Notes: a model not told the origin generated them from the sequence alone. A DNA stretch of 64,000 nt from Sodiomyces alkalinus F11 (GCF_003711515.1 NW_021167080.1:186001-250000); one strand, 5' to 3'. Numbered from the stretch's first letter, positions 32,380 to 45,709 are shown. Program-made: numbers and translations.

Positions 32380-34327
32380 ATAAAAGGACTTCGTCCCTGT
32401 TAGTTACTTCAATCCTATTTCGGCGGGACCTCTATACTAAGCAGATATACAAACTCCCTATATTTTTACGATAGGAGTACCTTTATAAGACTATCGCTAA
32501 CTCTATCGTTAGTGGGGATCTAATTAATCGAGATAGTCCCCTTTTAGACGGTTTATCGGATTTAAAAGGCGTGGATATCGAGATACTTTAATTTTAAGGT
32601 AACCTACGGCCTAGGGGATTCTAGTAGCTACTTAGTGTATTAATTATCGTAGTATACTATTAGTGGTTTCTCCTTAAAGGTTAATATTAGTTAGGTCTTT
32701 TATTAAACGCCTTATCGCGATATACTGCCTAGTAGTAGCAGAAAGCGCTATAAGCTCGGCTTTAGTATTAGAGGTCACGACGCTTATTTACTTATTTACC
32801 TTCTAGTCTATAAGACCCCCTAATAGCAGGGTAATATATCCTTCGGAGCTATACCTGGTCTTATAGTCGTCCGTGAAGGCGGCGTCGGAGGCATAGAAGA
32901 GTGCAGGCTTTTAGTAGTCTTTATATGGTCCGAAGTAAAGGTATAGGGTCTTTATCGAGCCGAGGTACTTTAGGCACCTATCCATAGCTTCGTGATACTA
33001 TTTTAAGGGGTTAGTGCTAAATTCGGTAAGCCTTAAAACGGCTTTAGAGATATTAGGCCGGGTTTAATAGGCGGCGTAGTTAATAGAACCGACCTTCCGA
33101 AGATATAGATATATTAATTCTTCGGAGGCTTATTAGTCGGCAGGCTATAGAACGTTATGATAAGGAAGACAACTTTTAACCTTACGACCTCTATAATCCA
33201 TCTATAACGCCTTTATCTTATCGGTAATATAGCTATTAAGCGATAACTATAGCTTATATTATTAACGATCGTGTCCTACGCGGATTCTAAGGAACTACTT
33301 AATTAGTCCTAGATCCCTGATTTAGAAGCTCTTCTATATCTACTATACTAGGTTATTAGTAGCAGGTTAATATTCTTTATAGTAGATTAGGATAACATCG
33401 TTAACGTAAAAGAAAGTAATTAGGACCTTATTCTTCAAGACGTAATCGTCTTCTATTAATTACTTTAAACCGTACTTACCTAGTACGGAAAAGAGATGTT
33501 AGTGCTATAGCTTTAGAGAATACCGTAGGCTATATAACGCTCGACGTAGCCTTTAAATCCCTCTACGTTATATAGGAGGGCGTTACTTTAAAAGGTCCTC
33601 GAGTTAATTATCGGCTTTAAGGCCTATAGCTAACTAGAGTAACTACTAACCGGGGGGGTCCTTAATATAGATCTCTTCGTTAAGTAGGGTATTAGTGAAT
33701 ACGTTAACGGCGTTAAGTTACCGAGTCTCGAGATCGAAGTGGGCTATAATACCTATTAGCGACCTAAAGGTCCTTTTAGCGAGGGTAGAGGCGTAGGCGC
33801 TAAGGTGGGTTATTAGGTCATTAATCCCCTTAAACGTATAGGCGTGCCTTAAACTTATTAACGTAACTAGTAGGATCGACTTTATACTTAAAAACCTATT
33901 TAAGGTTTAGTGGCCTTAGAACTAATTTAGGTAGTCCCTAGCTATGCCCCTGCTAGTAGGACTATTCCCACTATTTAAAGGTGCCTATTGACCTAAGCGT
34001 GCCGACCTCCTATAAGGCGGCCTTAATCTATTCCAACTTATAGGGACTCTTCAGTATTTAAGACCAGTTTAGAGGTTCCTTAGGTATATCGGGGCGCAGC
34101 AGCGGCTTCTTCGGTATCTCGATCTAATTATAAAAAGTATAAAAGGAAGGAGGGGTATAATAGTCGGTTAGACGCCTGCTATACGTAGGCCTTTCGGCAA
34201 TAGCCTTTAGAATAATAGAAGGACGGCTTCTTCTGCTTATAGAAGCAGGTTAGTTAGCTATAGTAGTGGACGAAAAGGTTTAAGGAGACTTAGCCGTAGT
34301 AGGAGCCGTAGATACCAGATTAACGGC

Positions 34328-34328
<1 letters not shown>
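32380..34328 (-). pseudogene. Copia-2 pol: reverse transcriptase and RNase H, decayed
   Basis: The minus strand is parallel to Copia-1 1190-3200. Reverse transcriptase YVDD reads FYVNDVILIY near 33390-33425 (Asp to Asn). RNase H has the SSTKAELIAL-type signature near 32750-32800. Gln and Trp codons are stops. The 5' part of pol is replaced by LINE-C. Confidence 0.85.

Positions 34329-34358
<30 letters not shown>
34329..34358. repeat. (GT)15 microsatellite at the LINE-C 3' end
   Basis: Perfect dinucleotide run at the junction between Copia-2 and LINE-C. On the LINE-C strand it is an (AC)n tail. Confidence 0.95.
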
Positions 34359-34363
<5 letters not shown>

Positions 34364-34599
34364 TTTAACGCCTTAGCGCGATCCAGTAAGAACTGGATCC
34401 GCACTCCGTAATAGAGTATCGGGCGGTGCGATCTCTATATACCTATATCTATCTATTATAGTGTTAATCGCTTAACTCTATACCTTCTATCCACTAAATT
34501 CCGATACGATCTATACTATACTATTATATAAGTATATAAGATAAAGAAATTTCTCTAAGTTAAGTTAGGCGGTATACCCTTGGGGGCTCCCTTACTTCC

Positions 34600-37500
34600 G
34601 TTTTTCCTTACCCCTACGTTATAGTGGGCACTCCTCTACTCGAGGATAATAGGTATATCTTATTAAAGAAGCCCGTTACGTTATTTAGCGAGGTAAAGGC
34701 CTCGTTATTCGTTAGAATCTCGACTAGAGAGTCTTTTCTAGGTCGAAGCGTCGTTTTTCCTTATACTAGAGTATAGCTGGCTACTTACTATCCTTAATAC
34801 CCCTGACTTTACGGTAATAGGCGAAGTGTTCTCTCGTCTTCTTATGCCTATAACCGTATTCCGCTATATAGTCGTCGTGTCTAAACCGTGTATAATAGTC
34901 ATCGAAATCTCTATACCTTGTATATACCTATAAAAGGCGTATTAATATCTTATAAGGGAGTTTTAGTTCTTTCGGTTCCCGTTAACTAAACCCTAGTCGC
35001 CTCTAGATAGATTTCTTATATCTGTTTAGTCGATTCTTTATATACCACTTATTAGCCTAGCTCGGGTACGGGTTTACGAGAACGCCTTAACCCCCGCCTA
35101 GGCTAGTATCATATTTTCCGGCGGGATACCGAAAGTGTCTTTATACGAGTATAGCTTATCGGCCTATTTACTACCCGGTATTCCTATATACCCCGGGCTT
35201 TAGCGGAGGTATATATTCTCGTTTGCTAGCTGTTACTAGTATAGGAATTCGTATTACAACAATCTAGGGGCGGTGCCGGCTAGCCCCCTAAGTACTACCT
35301 AGTTATCGATATAGTAGGTTACCCCGCCTATCTATAAAAGGCGTAGTACTACGGTTAGTCCGCGACTCGCTCTAGTTACTTCTTTATCGAAGATTACTAC
35401 GTTCCGTAAATATCCGCGACCCGAGGTAATTTCTTAACCGCTACGCTAAATAGAGTAGGCCTAGGTTACGCTTTAGTCTTTCTACGACCTATCGGAGAAG
35501 ACTAATATATAATCTGACGGGAGGTTATTTACCTAAGTGTTAAAGGCTTTAGCTGCTTTTTCTTTACGTTAGGTGTTAAACGGTATACTATCTTAGTACC
35601 GGCGCCCGGTGAATCGGGGTTAAACTAGGGGGCCGCGTTAAGGGGTCTATTTAACTAGGTAGCGTATACGGAGAATCCTTTACTATCGAATCGGTGCCTT
35701 AGTCTTCTTTATATCCCCCTTAGTGATTATCGTAATAGCCTATATTATAGGGTATTCCTTTTCTAATCCTACTAGACGAACCGTGTACCTATACCTTAAG
35801 GCCTCGGCGTATTCTTCTACTATAGGTATACCCGTTTCCCGGTAAAGAGCTAGCACCGGGACTATCTTCTAAGCGGGTATAATGGCTCGGATTATCGTTA
35901 ACTATACCTGAGTTATTATAGGTAGTCGTGGTAGGTGTCCGGAGGGTGACCGGCATTACTTTATACTAATAATATCGGAGCGGCCCTATACCGGGGCCCT
36001 CCGTCCTTCCTACTATATCTCCGCGGCGTAGTGTATTATTTATTGTAAGCACGTAGGCGAGAGCTATACGTCGAAGTAGTGCTAGGTTACGTCTATAGGA
36101 GACCCCGGCAAGGCCTCGTATATAGTTAGTAACTTTAAGTCCCTTCCTTACCCACGTCTCTACGTATTCTCGGAATTCCAGGTACCTATCTATATAGATA
36201 CCGAGCCACCGAATAGGCGCGGGTGTCTTATACCCCCTCGGATCGACGGTATAAGCTACGGTGACCTTATACTCGAAATAAGGAATCTCGATTATAGGGA
36301 ACTAGGGGTTCTTACTACGCGAGAAAAGCTAGGCCTCTACTTTACTATAGTCTAGTTCGACTCCGTTATCTTTACACTATTAGAGTTACTATTCTACTAT
36401 AATAATGGCTAGGCGTACGGCTTTATTAGCGTCCTTATAGGCGGCGATAACGTATAAGTCGTCCGCGTAGCCGAAGCGATTCCCCTTATTAGGTAGACGG
36501 TGTATATCTGCGATACTAAGGGCGTACCCGATTAGGGAAGCGGGTAACTCTTATAGGAGTCCTACGGGGTCTAATAGGGTATACTTATAGGGATAGGAGT
36601 TCCCGAAGATTACTCTCGCGTATCGTTCCGAGGCGAAGCTCTCCTACTATTTAATAGTTAGATTATCCTACCCCTATTAACGTAGCCTATACACGAACTA
36701 TCCGTGGAGAACCGTGTTAAAGGCGCCTTTCACGTTATTAGTCACGGTAATAACCTACTTCCCTTAAGCTAGCTATAACTCGACTTTATATATAAGAACT
36801 ACCGTGAGGTCGACTATTAATCGCCCCGGTAATACTCCGATATACTAAGGGTTTAGAATACCCGCTATTATCGCTTAGTATATAGTCTATTTAGCTATAA
36901 TACGCTCTAGGCCTTTACCTAGCACGCTAAGTAGCTATATCGGTCTATACCCGGTAACCGTGCCGGTATCCTTACTAGGTTTATCGATTATTACTATATC
37001 TCCTTTACGGAAGGGGCGTGGATAGTATCTAATTTATCGGCAGGCTTCGAATAGTCGGGTAACCTTATCTTCGATATCCGGCTATATAAATCGGAGGAGG
37101 GGGACGCTAATATTATCGTTACTTAGCGCTATTATAGTAACTTCTATAGTATAGCGTCGTACTTTATTTCTTAGAATTAGTCTATCCTCCGGGATAGTCC
37201 TTTTCTAGTCTACTAGGTAATTCCACGAATCCTCTATATCGTTAGTTTCCGGCTTTCTTACTAGCTTTATATAACGTAGAAGAGCTTCTTTCTACTCGTC
37301 GTTATAGTACCCTAGACCGTCGTGAAAGATTAGGGGAGGGGTAAGTCCCTCCCCTAGTTTATACTAGCCGATCACCTTATATAGCTTTTCGGTGTTCTTT
37401 ATACCACCGATCCTCTTATTCTAGTACTCCTTACTAACCCGCTTTATAGTTTACTTAAACGTATCCTATACTATAGTGTCCAAGGGGTCGTGATATCTAC

Positions 37501-38480
37501 AGTGGATAGCTTCCTTATGAGCCTCTCTGTATTCGTCGTTCTACTATAGTTATCTATTATTAGCCAGACCTCGATATTCGGTGCTAAATCGCCGTAGTAG
37601 GTGTATAATAATATTAATCAGTTATTACCTATTAGTTAATAGATTCAGGGTTATAGGTCCCCCGGTTTATATCCTAGAAAAGCTATAGATTATCCTATAC
37701 CTCCTTCTTAATAGCGGCCTATTTCTCTTTATCTTTAGGGAGTATAAACCGGGTTAGTCTAATCGGCGTATTCTCCCTATTAATATATCCGGTACTAATC
37801 TATCCCGCTAATAGGTAGTAGTAAGCTAGAGCTCTAGCCTCTACCTTTACCTTTATATCGGTTTAAAGGGCTAAGGAGAATACTAGGTCTATAATAGTCT
37901 AGAATCCTCCTCTACTATATATCGATTCGCCGGGGTTATTATATAAGGTTAGCCCGTAGTCCTCTATCTATAGAGCGATCTCCTCTCCTCTTCCCGTTAT
38001 CTATATCACGTCCGGTTCCTAATCTCTAAAGCGGGCGTTAAAATCTCCTCCTATTATAATGTTCGCTAGGGGTTCCTAGCCCGTTAACGAGTCCTAGGTA
38101 TTAGCCTCTCCGATCCCCCTATACACGTTTAGGAAGTGTATTCCGTTAACTTTTACTAGTAATAGGTCCCTTAATCTCTAACTCGGGGACTCTATCTAGT
38201 ATACGTTTAGTTCCGCCTTCACGTATATAACCACCCTAGCTAGGCTCCTACCTAGGTTCTAGCTATATTCGTATCGGCGAGAATTTCTTATAGCCCGGCA
38301 GGTTTAGTAGTATCCTAACCCGGGCTTCTCCTTTTAGTGGTTCTTAGTATATTAATATATCGAACTTAGCTTAGCCTCTTATGCTATCGCTAGTATAGCT
38401 TTAAGCAAGTTACGGTTCTTATCTACATTATATTAAACGTATATTAGGCCCGCCCGGGGTAAGGCTCGCCGGTACCCTCT
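34600..38480 (-). pseudogene. LINE-C ORF2: endonuclease, reverse transcriptase, RNase H
   Basis: Endonuclease with IIGGDFNARF near 38035-38065 (catalytic Asp and Asn kept). Reverse transcriptase ~36300-37150 with LDVKGAFNTV near 36720 and catalytic RFGYADDLYVIAAY, with YADD intact, near 36440-36480. RNase H near 35270-35560, recognised by ILVFSDRS and YYIDNQVVLRGLAGT. A C-terminal motif HKKTREHFAYYRKVR near 34800-34860 has Cys turned to Tyr. Domain order is that of Tad1-type LINEs. Stops at Gln/Trp positions and at least a few frameshifts; not functional. Confidence 0.88.
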
Positions 38481-38599
38481 TTCCCGGTTAGTTCGCCGGT
38501 TTATTAATAGCGTCTTCGACGGATATTATAACCGACTTTACCAGTTTATCATTCTATAGCCACGACTATATTATACTAGGCTTCTTACTTATCGCGGTA

Positions 38600-39400
38600 A
38601 GAGGGGTTAGATCCTCCTGGTCTCCCGCCTTCTACTTCCTAGGGGTCTAGGGAGGAGGGATAAGGGCTAGGGGGGGGGGCGTGGAAGTCCTTTTAGTGGC
38701 TCCTATCAGGGCACCTTCTTAATAGTCCACGGCCTCCTCCTTAGAGGAGGAGGCGGTATCGACCTCTATATCGGTAACCCCGCTCTAGGTCTCCCCGCTA
38801 TTACTAGCGTTAGTACCGCTAGCGCCGGAGACGGTAATCGTGCTTCGTAGCTTTACTCGGGCGGTATTACCCTCCGCGCGGAGTTTACTAAGTTTAGACT
38901 TTATCGGGGCGATAACCTCGCCGTTAACCCTTTTCGGGCGGGCAGGGTATTTTAGGTCCTTAGCTATATAGGGTCCGTAGCAGTTAATATATCTAACTTC
39001 GTAGGTATAGTAGTCTTTTTAACTGGTTCCACCGTATCGTATATATTGGACCTTTCCGTTATAGGCGTATCGGGGGTAGTATCCCTAGTATCTATCGTAT
39101 TATACGATTAGGCAGCGGTTTTCGCGGTGCCTTAATAATATAAACGTCTTTAATAGTTAAAATCGATATTTCGGTTATAACTAGAACAAGACTACCTCGC
39201 TAGATAGCCCGTCTCTGCTTAGTTAGGTGCGCTTATAAACACGTATAGGCTTTACCCCTATCCGTTTTAGAGCTTCCTCGGCAACTAGCTCCTCTATAAC
39301 CTTAATCTTACCGATAGAATCGACGACCTTATGAATTATATAAGTATACTAGGTCTTAGCCCCTTAGATACTTAGCGCGTATATTACCGAAATAATCTCT
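38600..39400 (-). pseudogene. LINE-C ORF1, RNA-binding gag-like protein
   Basis: Minus-strand frame with a run of degenerate CCHC knuckles near 38985-39075, where Cys codons now read Tyr (RYAYNGKVQYIRYGGTS, YYTYEVRYINCYGPY). It is followed by a basic and Ser/Thr-rich tail. In LINEs, ORF1 binds the element RNA. N-terminal part truncated or unreadable. Confidence 0.75.
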
Positions 39401-39419
39401 TCGCTCGCGTTAAGGATCT

Positions 39420-39615
39420 TATCAGATGCCACCACACACTTATCGGGGTATGACTTACGCTATTTATGTACTCGGATAAAGTACTTCCGACCGATATATC
39501 TATATCGATTTCCCCTCCTTTTACCTTATAGTTAGATATTTCCGCAGAGTATCATTTACTCTTCTTTAATACACACATATATCTTTTACGTACCTTATTA
39601 ATTAGTATACTAATA
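39420..39615 (+). repeat. Copia-4 5' LTR (family A)
   Basis: 196 bp from TATCAGATGCCACC to ATACTAATA. Nearly collinear with 240-432 and 13751-13943 (reverse). Confidence 0.9.
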
Positions 39616-39635
39616 CTTATAAGCGCGGCGTTCTA
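39616..39635 (+). promoter_or_regulatory. Copia-4 primer-binding site
   Basis: CTTATAAGCGCGGCGTTCTA; three mismatches to the consensus at 14540-14559. Confidence 0.7.
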
Positions 39636-39894
39636 ATAAATAAAGCTATTCCGATAGATCCTATAGCTTTAAGGCAGTTAAAATAGCCTTAAGTCTATAG
39701 CGGTTAGCTTAGTATTATTAGCTATGTCCGCCTACTTTACTATAACCGTTATTCCGTTATTCCGTTAATAAATCGCTTAATTGCCTCTTATTTAATCGCT
39801 TAAGCCCTATCTTATTCTATCTCGTTTAATCGCTCCTTATTTAATCGGTCCGTTATAGTCGGCTTTAACAGTTTATTTCCCTATAACCCTAGTT
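39636..39894 (+). other. Copia-4 leader
   Basis: Untranslated. Contains short repeated words (ATCGCTTAA, CGGAATAACG-like, ATCGCTCCTTATTTA), also seen in Copia-1 and Copia-5 leaders. Confidence 0.65.
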
Positions 39895-41727
39895 AGTTAG
39901 ATAATAGCCTTAACTACGGCGTTACCTATAATAGGCTATACGATCCTTATCTTACTAAAAGACTAGCGTTATTAGATTAAGGCTATTATGCAGATAGCCT
40001 ACGCTAACCAGGTTTCTAACCTTATTGATCCAGACCTTAAGGAATCCAAACGTCCCGAATAGCTCGAATCCTCGGAACCTCTAGAACTAAAAGAAGGTAA
40101 CGACGATAATACCTAGGATCGTAAGTTTAAGCCATAGAACGTAAAAGAGAATAGATATCAGGTATAGTAATAAGGTCTAGCTACTCTTTACGACTATATC
40201 GCGAAGATAGTTAATCCTAACCTTAAAAATTAGTACGTAGGGAAGAAGGAGGTTAAAGATATCCTAATTACCTTAAAGGACTATCTTAAACCTACTAACG
40301 CTGTCTAGAAGTCCTTAGTTAAGAAGAGATAGGAAGAATATATATAAAATATACGGAGGATACCCTATAAGCGTTAGCTTTAGGACTTTATATCGCTATA
40401 CCGAGATTCGAAGACCTATAGCGTTAGGTCCTCTAATACTATAAAGGAGTAACTTAACGTATTTTTTAGGGCTATCGGTACTATAGCTCTAGAGTAGTTA
40501 GAGGCGTATTGTATAGAGATTTTAAGGGAAGATAAGGAAGACTAACCTACTTTTAAAGAGGTTATAAACGAATATACGGTCTAGTTACGCTATAGGTATC
40601 CTTATAGGCTTAATAAGAAGCCTATAGCGTTATCGTTTTATACGGCGATATTCCTAGGAAAGGATAAAGATAGTAGATAGTAGCCTGCTAATTAAGGAGG
40701 TTAGTAGTAATAGGGAAAAGAGGATTCTTCGGTAAGGGAATTTATCTACGATTACGTTAAGATAGGAAGAGCTAAACGCTATTACTTTCCTTAGAGTGTT
40801 TACCCGAACGTTAATCCGACACGCCGCTAAAAGGGCTTTACGCCCGCGAAGAAGGTAGTAGAACGCTATAACCGCGTTATTCAGAGCTAGAGTGCTTCTA
40901 AGTAAAAGAGGTTTAGGGAGTATATTAAAAAGGATATCGATAAGGCGAAAAATAAGGTAAAAGAGTCTAAAGCTAAGTTACTAGAGAAAGATTAGTCTAA
41001 GGAAGTATTTAATTTCGTTAATAATAGGGAAGAGGATTCTAATAATAGCTTTTACGATAAATATTTTGCCTCTAATTCTATAGGAGAAGCAGTGGCTTTG
41101 TCGTTGGTTTTCTTGCTCTTATAGACTAAATAGGTGGTTAGTAACGACCTTTTTAACTAGTTATTAATCGATTCGGGGTCCCTAAGGTATATAACTAATT
41201 AACGCCACCTACTCAAGGACTTCTAGCCTACTACTACTATTATGTAATTTTAGATAGGTGGCGTCACCTCTAATCTAGTAGAGGGGTACGGCACGCTGCG
41301 TCTTTAGGTTAAAGATACTAAAGATCGCGCTTATACCCTTATATTAAAGAACGTGGCGTTTATAGACGGATATCCTATAACGCTACTAGCCACGTATAGG
41401 TTATAGAAGGATTAGAACGCTGTTTTTATGACCGGTAGAGATATCTTCGTAATAGACCGATATACCTCCTTACCGTTAACTAATATTAACGGCTAATATA
41501 CCGTTAAAGCAACCGAGGGCATACTATAACGCTCATAGTAGCAGAGCTATTTTAATAGCTTAAGGGAACTAAAGCCTATAAGCGTGGTAGACGCCCGTTT
41601 ATGGTACGAAAGACTAGGGCACGCGAACCTTGAATCGCTAGCGTAGCTAAATACGGGTTATATCGGCGGAGTGGTATCCGAAAAAGGACCTCTAGTAATC
41701 AACTGCGAAGCTTACGACCTAAGGCCC
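39895..41727 (+). pseudogene. Copia-4 gag, protease and pre-integrase, decayed
   Basis: The initiation codon reads ATA at ~39901. Gag core LYDYIAKIVNPNLKNQYVG near 40180-40240. Protease DSG in QLLIDSGSLRYIT near 41158-41195. GAG-pre-integrase: GRDIFVIDRYTSLPL near 41434-41478 and WYERLGHANLESLAQL near 41603-41652. This is the clearest gag-to-integrase frame of the five Copia copies. Stops fall at Gln positions. Reverse transcriptase and beyond are lost to LINE-F. Confidence 0.88.
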
Positions 41728-43205
41728 TTAACATGATTAAGGACCTTAATAATATAGCGGAGGAGCTTATCCTGCTATTATATAACGCACTTAAGATAGT
41801 AGGTAAGAAGAGTAAGCTTACTTTTAAAGCGGCTGTTTAGTAGAATATAGATTACGCTAAGAATACACGGCGTGTATTCTACTAAGCCTATAGGGAAGAT
41901 ATAAGATCCCCGTAGGCTATAAAAGCCCGCGCCTACCTTAGAAAGACTATCCGATAAGCGAAAGCCGTGTACCAGTAGTTATAAATCGGAGGTATTAAGA
42001 TAGATAAGGACCTTTATAAGATTATAGGCTAGTATATACCACGATTATAGCTTTAGTTACCCCCTCTTTAGGATAGTAATAGAGTATTTACCGTGTCTAG
42101 TAAGAAAGCTAAATCGTTACGTAGAAGGTTACTTAAAAGGTCGATTATATCTAATAATATCCCCCCCTTTACCCTTACCTGCCCGAAAAAAACCCTCCCC
42201 TAATAAAGGGCTATTTACCCCGAGGAAGCCCGACGGGTAGTTCTATTAGTAGGAAATATATCCCTAGGCGCTAACGAAATCACTACTATAGTACTCCGCG
42301 CGGCTTAGCCCGCTATTTAATACCACACGATAAGGCTTTATTTATTAAGCCTCCTTAGACCTCGGGCACTACCCTTCCCCTTTTAGGAGAGCGAAGGTAG
42401 TTATAATTCCTGAACCGAATAGGAACGCTAGAATATATAAAGGCTAGCGACCTATCTCCCTCATTTTATACCTAGGTAAAGGCCTTAAACGCCTAATCGG
42501 ATAGCGTTTAGCCTAATCTAGTATCGCCTATAGCGTTCTTCACGCCTAGGTCACTAGTATACTCCCTAAGCGATCTACCACTAATATAGTAGCTACCCTA
42601 ATATATCATATAAAGATAGCCCTTAATCGCCGGAAAGTCGCTACCCTTATTATAATAGATATTAAGGGGGCCTTCGACACGGTCCTCCGGAACCGCCTCT
42701 ACTATAGACTACGGGAATAAGGTTAGCGCTATAACCTTATTAGCTAGGTATATAGCTTTATAAGCTTAAGGTAAGCACGTATTTCGTATAAGGGATACAC
42801 TACGGAGATATCCCCCCTTTAATATAGCCTGCCCTAAGGTTCCCCGGCTTCCCCTATCCTATTCCTGCTTTATGCTAATCGGATCCACCGAATTAGCCTA
42901 ATAAATACCCGTTTTGGTTACGCTAACGACTACGGTATCCTAGTCAGAGGCTAAAACCTAAACGATACTACGAAGACCGCCTAGGCCCTGCTTAATAATA
43001 TAATCGAATAGGGATACTAGAACGCTATTTTATTCGACCCGGGGAAGACAGAAGTACTATACTTCTCGCGATATAAGGAGCTATACCTCCTCAATATTAT
43101 ACACGCAGGACGCTAGGTCTCCCCGCCTAGTCTATACACTAGCTAAGGATCTAGCTTAATAAGACCCTCTGCTTTAAATCCTATATCGAGTCTAGGGCGG
43201 CTAAG
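41728..43205 (+). mobile_element. LINE-F fragment
   Basis: Plus-strand piece of a fourth LINE family, both ends cut (Copia-4 on the left, LINE-A fragment on the right). No tail or target duplication seen. Confidence 0.82.
41735..43130 (+). pseudogene. LINE-F ORF2: reverse transcriptase
   Basis: Motifs in order: RPISLILYLGKGLKRLI near 42444-42495; IDIKGAFDTVLRNRLYYRLR near 42656-42716; LPQGSPASPILFLLYANRI near 42832-42890; catalytic FADD as RFGYANDYGILVRG near 42910-42950 (Asp to Asn). The sequence is distinct from LINE-A, -C and -D reverse transcriptases. Few stops compared with its neighbours. Linker upstream is helical and basic. Confidence 0.87.
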
Positions 43206-43807
43206 GGTTTTTTCAATTTTTTTTTTTTTCATTACGCGCATACAGCCATAACGCTATGGTGCGGCGCCTATCGCCCTAGGGGCTAAGGCTATCGGTAGCT
43301 AGGTATAATAAAATAAGGCGTACTAAGTACAGAAAATCCTTCGTAACAATCTACCTAAACAACCTAATAAGTAAAAACCAAAGTAAGATAACTAGACCGC
43401 AGGAATCGTGGTTTACGCTCTATACTACTCCGCCGAAGCTATTTTAATAACTAAAAGATAGGCCTATAAGGCCTATATTCCTCTTTTAGTACCGAATAAT
43501 AGTGGCAGAGATAGCGGTAGGCCTGCTAGGGCTTCCCGCAGGGCTCTTTATTCGTCTTTATAAAAAGGGTAAGAAAGAATAAGGTGTGCTGTATCCTGTA
43601 TAGGGGAGCCGGGACAGGAATAGCGGTCGTTAGCGCAGTTTTAGGCCCTTTCTTAGTGGGTTTTTAGGTATCCGAAACCGGTTTTTAACTACGTAAAAGC
43701 CGATTTTACCTACCTAGGGTCTTATATTAGTAGTGGTTTTCGGGAGAAACGGAGGTTATCGCGGACTAGACGCCTATATAGGCGGCCTAATCAAACTGAT
43801 TTACCTA
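43206..43807 (-). mobile_element. LINE-A 3'-end fragment, 5'-truncated
   Basis: Matches the reverse complement of ~25480-26060. Poly(T) at 43217-43230 is the poly(A) tail. The minus-strand frame encodes the C-terminal Cys motif region of ORF2. Truncated at 43807; no clear target duplication found. Confidence 0.9.
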
Positions 43808-45700
43808 ATAGCTAGGCTATATAGTCTTAGAGGAAGCTACTAACTAGGGTAATAAGCTATTAGGGGAAACCTTTCCTTTTAAGTACCTTAAGGAAGTAAG
43901 AGTAGGGGATAGTATTAAAGGCGCCTTTTTTATCTAGTTAGAGTATTAAAGTGGTGCCGCTATAGCTATGCCTAGCTCGCCCTTAAGGCCTCCGTAACTT
44001 TTTCTACTATTATTTTTATACTTTGCCCGGTTTAGTTACTTATTTATCCCTCCGGGAGGAGCTAATACTCCTCCGTTATAGTGACGATACGCTTAGCTAG
44101 TATTCCCTTAAAGACCTTACCTATTATACTAAGGAGTAATATTAGTTATTATCTCTTTACTATATTATAGTTAGCTAGCGGCTAACCTTCTTTCTTAAGT
44201 ACTAGTAATATAATAATACCTTTTCGGGTAATAGCCTATTTCGAGGTATACTATAAAGATAGTACTTAGTATTTAATATAAAGGGGGTTTATATACTTTA
44301 AGGAGCCCTGCTAGGAGCCTATTAAGTCCTAGTACCCCCTAAGGGTTAGTCTTCTTAAAGCACCCTTATATATCTGCTATACTAATATCGCGGCGGATAA
44401 TCCGGGGGGAAACTCTACGCCTAAAGGCCTAAGGGCGGTAGGGTGAGGGAGGGGGAAGAACTTACGGTTAAGGATTTCGGCTTTCTCCGCGTATATAGTA
44501 GCTAGGTTATTATTATCGTTATAGTATAGTAGCGGTATTAATATAGGGGCTAGCGGTACTCTCCCTTTAATTCGTGTCTATTTATATAATCGCTAAAGAA
44601 CGTTATCGTTCTTCCCGGTTAAGTAAAGTAAATACATACCGCTTATATAGTCGCTTCGCTACTATTACGGTCTTATCTCGGCACCTCTCCGCTTTGTAGA
44701 ACTTATTCTATCGGCTCCGGGACTTCCTGGCTATATATTTATAGTAAAGACGCCTTACTTCCTAAGTAAAAGCGGTTAGCTCCGTATTCTATTAAAGGGT
44801 AGGTAGGATGCCGGGGGTATTAGTATAGCGTCGCGGTGCTACCCTATTAGCTAGGGCTATAAGGTTATCGATTAGGGTATTAAGTGCTATATCGATCTCT
44901 TTAGCTATTATAAGGGGGCTAGCCTAGTAGTATAGCTATACGGCAGCGAGTTAGGGAATCTATAAAAGGTTACAATCCTTTTAGACCTACCTAGGCCGGT
45001 CCGGGTCCTATAACGGTATCGCTGCGGTATTTATTACTATATAGATTTAGGCTATCCATAAGTAATAGTCCAATCCGATAATAGTCTTATCGGGGCCGTT
45101 ATAGTCATAGCGGAGCCTCTATATTACCTATATAAGGTTAATAATACTAGCACGCCGGCTTAGGCGGTGCTATATAGTAATTCCGGGTAAAGTAACTAAG
45201 TCTAGATTCTAACGGATTATAAGGTTAAGGAGGGCGTTAGCCTAAGGGTAATACCGTAGTAGCTAGGACTAAACGGGGTAGTATAAGATAAAGTCCCCCA
45301 TAAGTATATATTAGCCCTATAGCGGTACTATATTAAGTATATCCTATAAGAGCGTATTCTAGGGTATCCTAGCTAACTATAGTTCTCGGAGTAGATTTAA
45401 CTAGATTATAAGGGCGTTATCTCCGGTGCTAAATATAACCGTATAGGGGTTATAGTAGGCCCGCTATGTCCACTTATATAGCGGGTATCTTTTATATATA
45501 TAAAGGAGGGCGCGGCCCCCTCCCTAGACTAATTGGTATACGCCTTAGGAGGGGTAGGCTAGACTTTTCGTGAAAGGGTTAAGGCCGGGTTCCTAAATCG
45601 TTATCATATTATACTTAGCGCGGTACCGGAGCGGGAGCTCCCTCCACGCCTAACTCCTCCCTTTATTCTATAAAAGGATATAGATACTTATTAATTAAAT
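43808..45700 (-). pseudogene. LINE-D copy 3 ORF2: endonuclease and RT N-terminus
   Basis: Minus strand. Endonuclease with QYILMGDF near 45320-45345 and a degenerate C-terminal motif (ASIINLIQVIQRLRYDYNG, GLDYYL) near 45050-45150. The frame then passes into the fingers of the reverse transcriptase to 43808, where it is cut before the catalytic motif. RIP stops throughout. Confidence 0.78.
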
Positions 45701-45709
45701 TAGGGGGGG

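Larger units (their letters stand above)
31965..34328 (-). mobile_element. Copia-2, 3' half
   Basis: 3' LTR 31965-32159 (minus), purine tract complement at 32160-32166, then RNase H and reverse transcriptase on the minus strand. Cut at ~34328 by the 3' tail of LINE-C; gag and integrase are not in the window. Confidence 0.88.
34359..39419 (-). mobile_element. LINE-C, nearly full-length non-LTR retrotransposon
   Basis: About 5 kb on the minus strand with ORF1 (zinc knuckles), then ORF2 with endonuclease, reverse transcriptase, RNase H and a C-terminal Cys/His motif. The 3' end abuts (GT)15. A hairpin GATCCAGT-AAGA-ACTGGATC at 34380-34399 lies in the 3' UTR. The 5' end is cut by the Copia-4 LTR, so completeness at that end is unknown. 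Confidence 0.9.
39420..41727 (+). mobile_element. Copia-4, 5' part
   Basis: LTR 39420-39615, primer-binding site 39616-39635, leader, gag, protease and GAG-pre-integrase on the plus strand. Cut at ~41727, where LINE-F begins. Confidence 0.9.
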
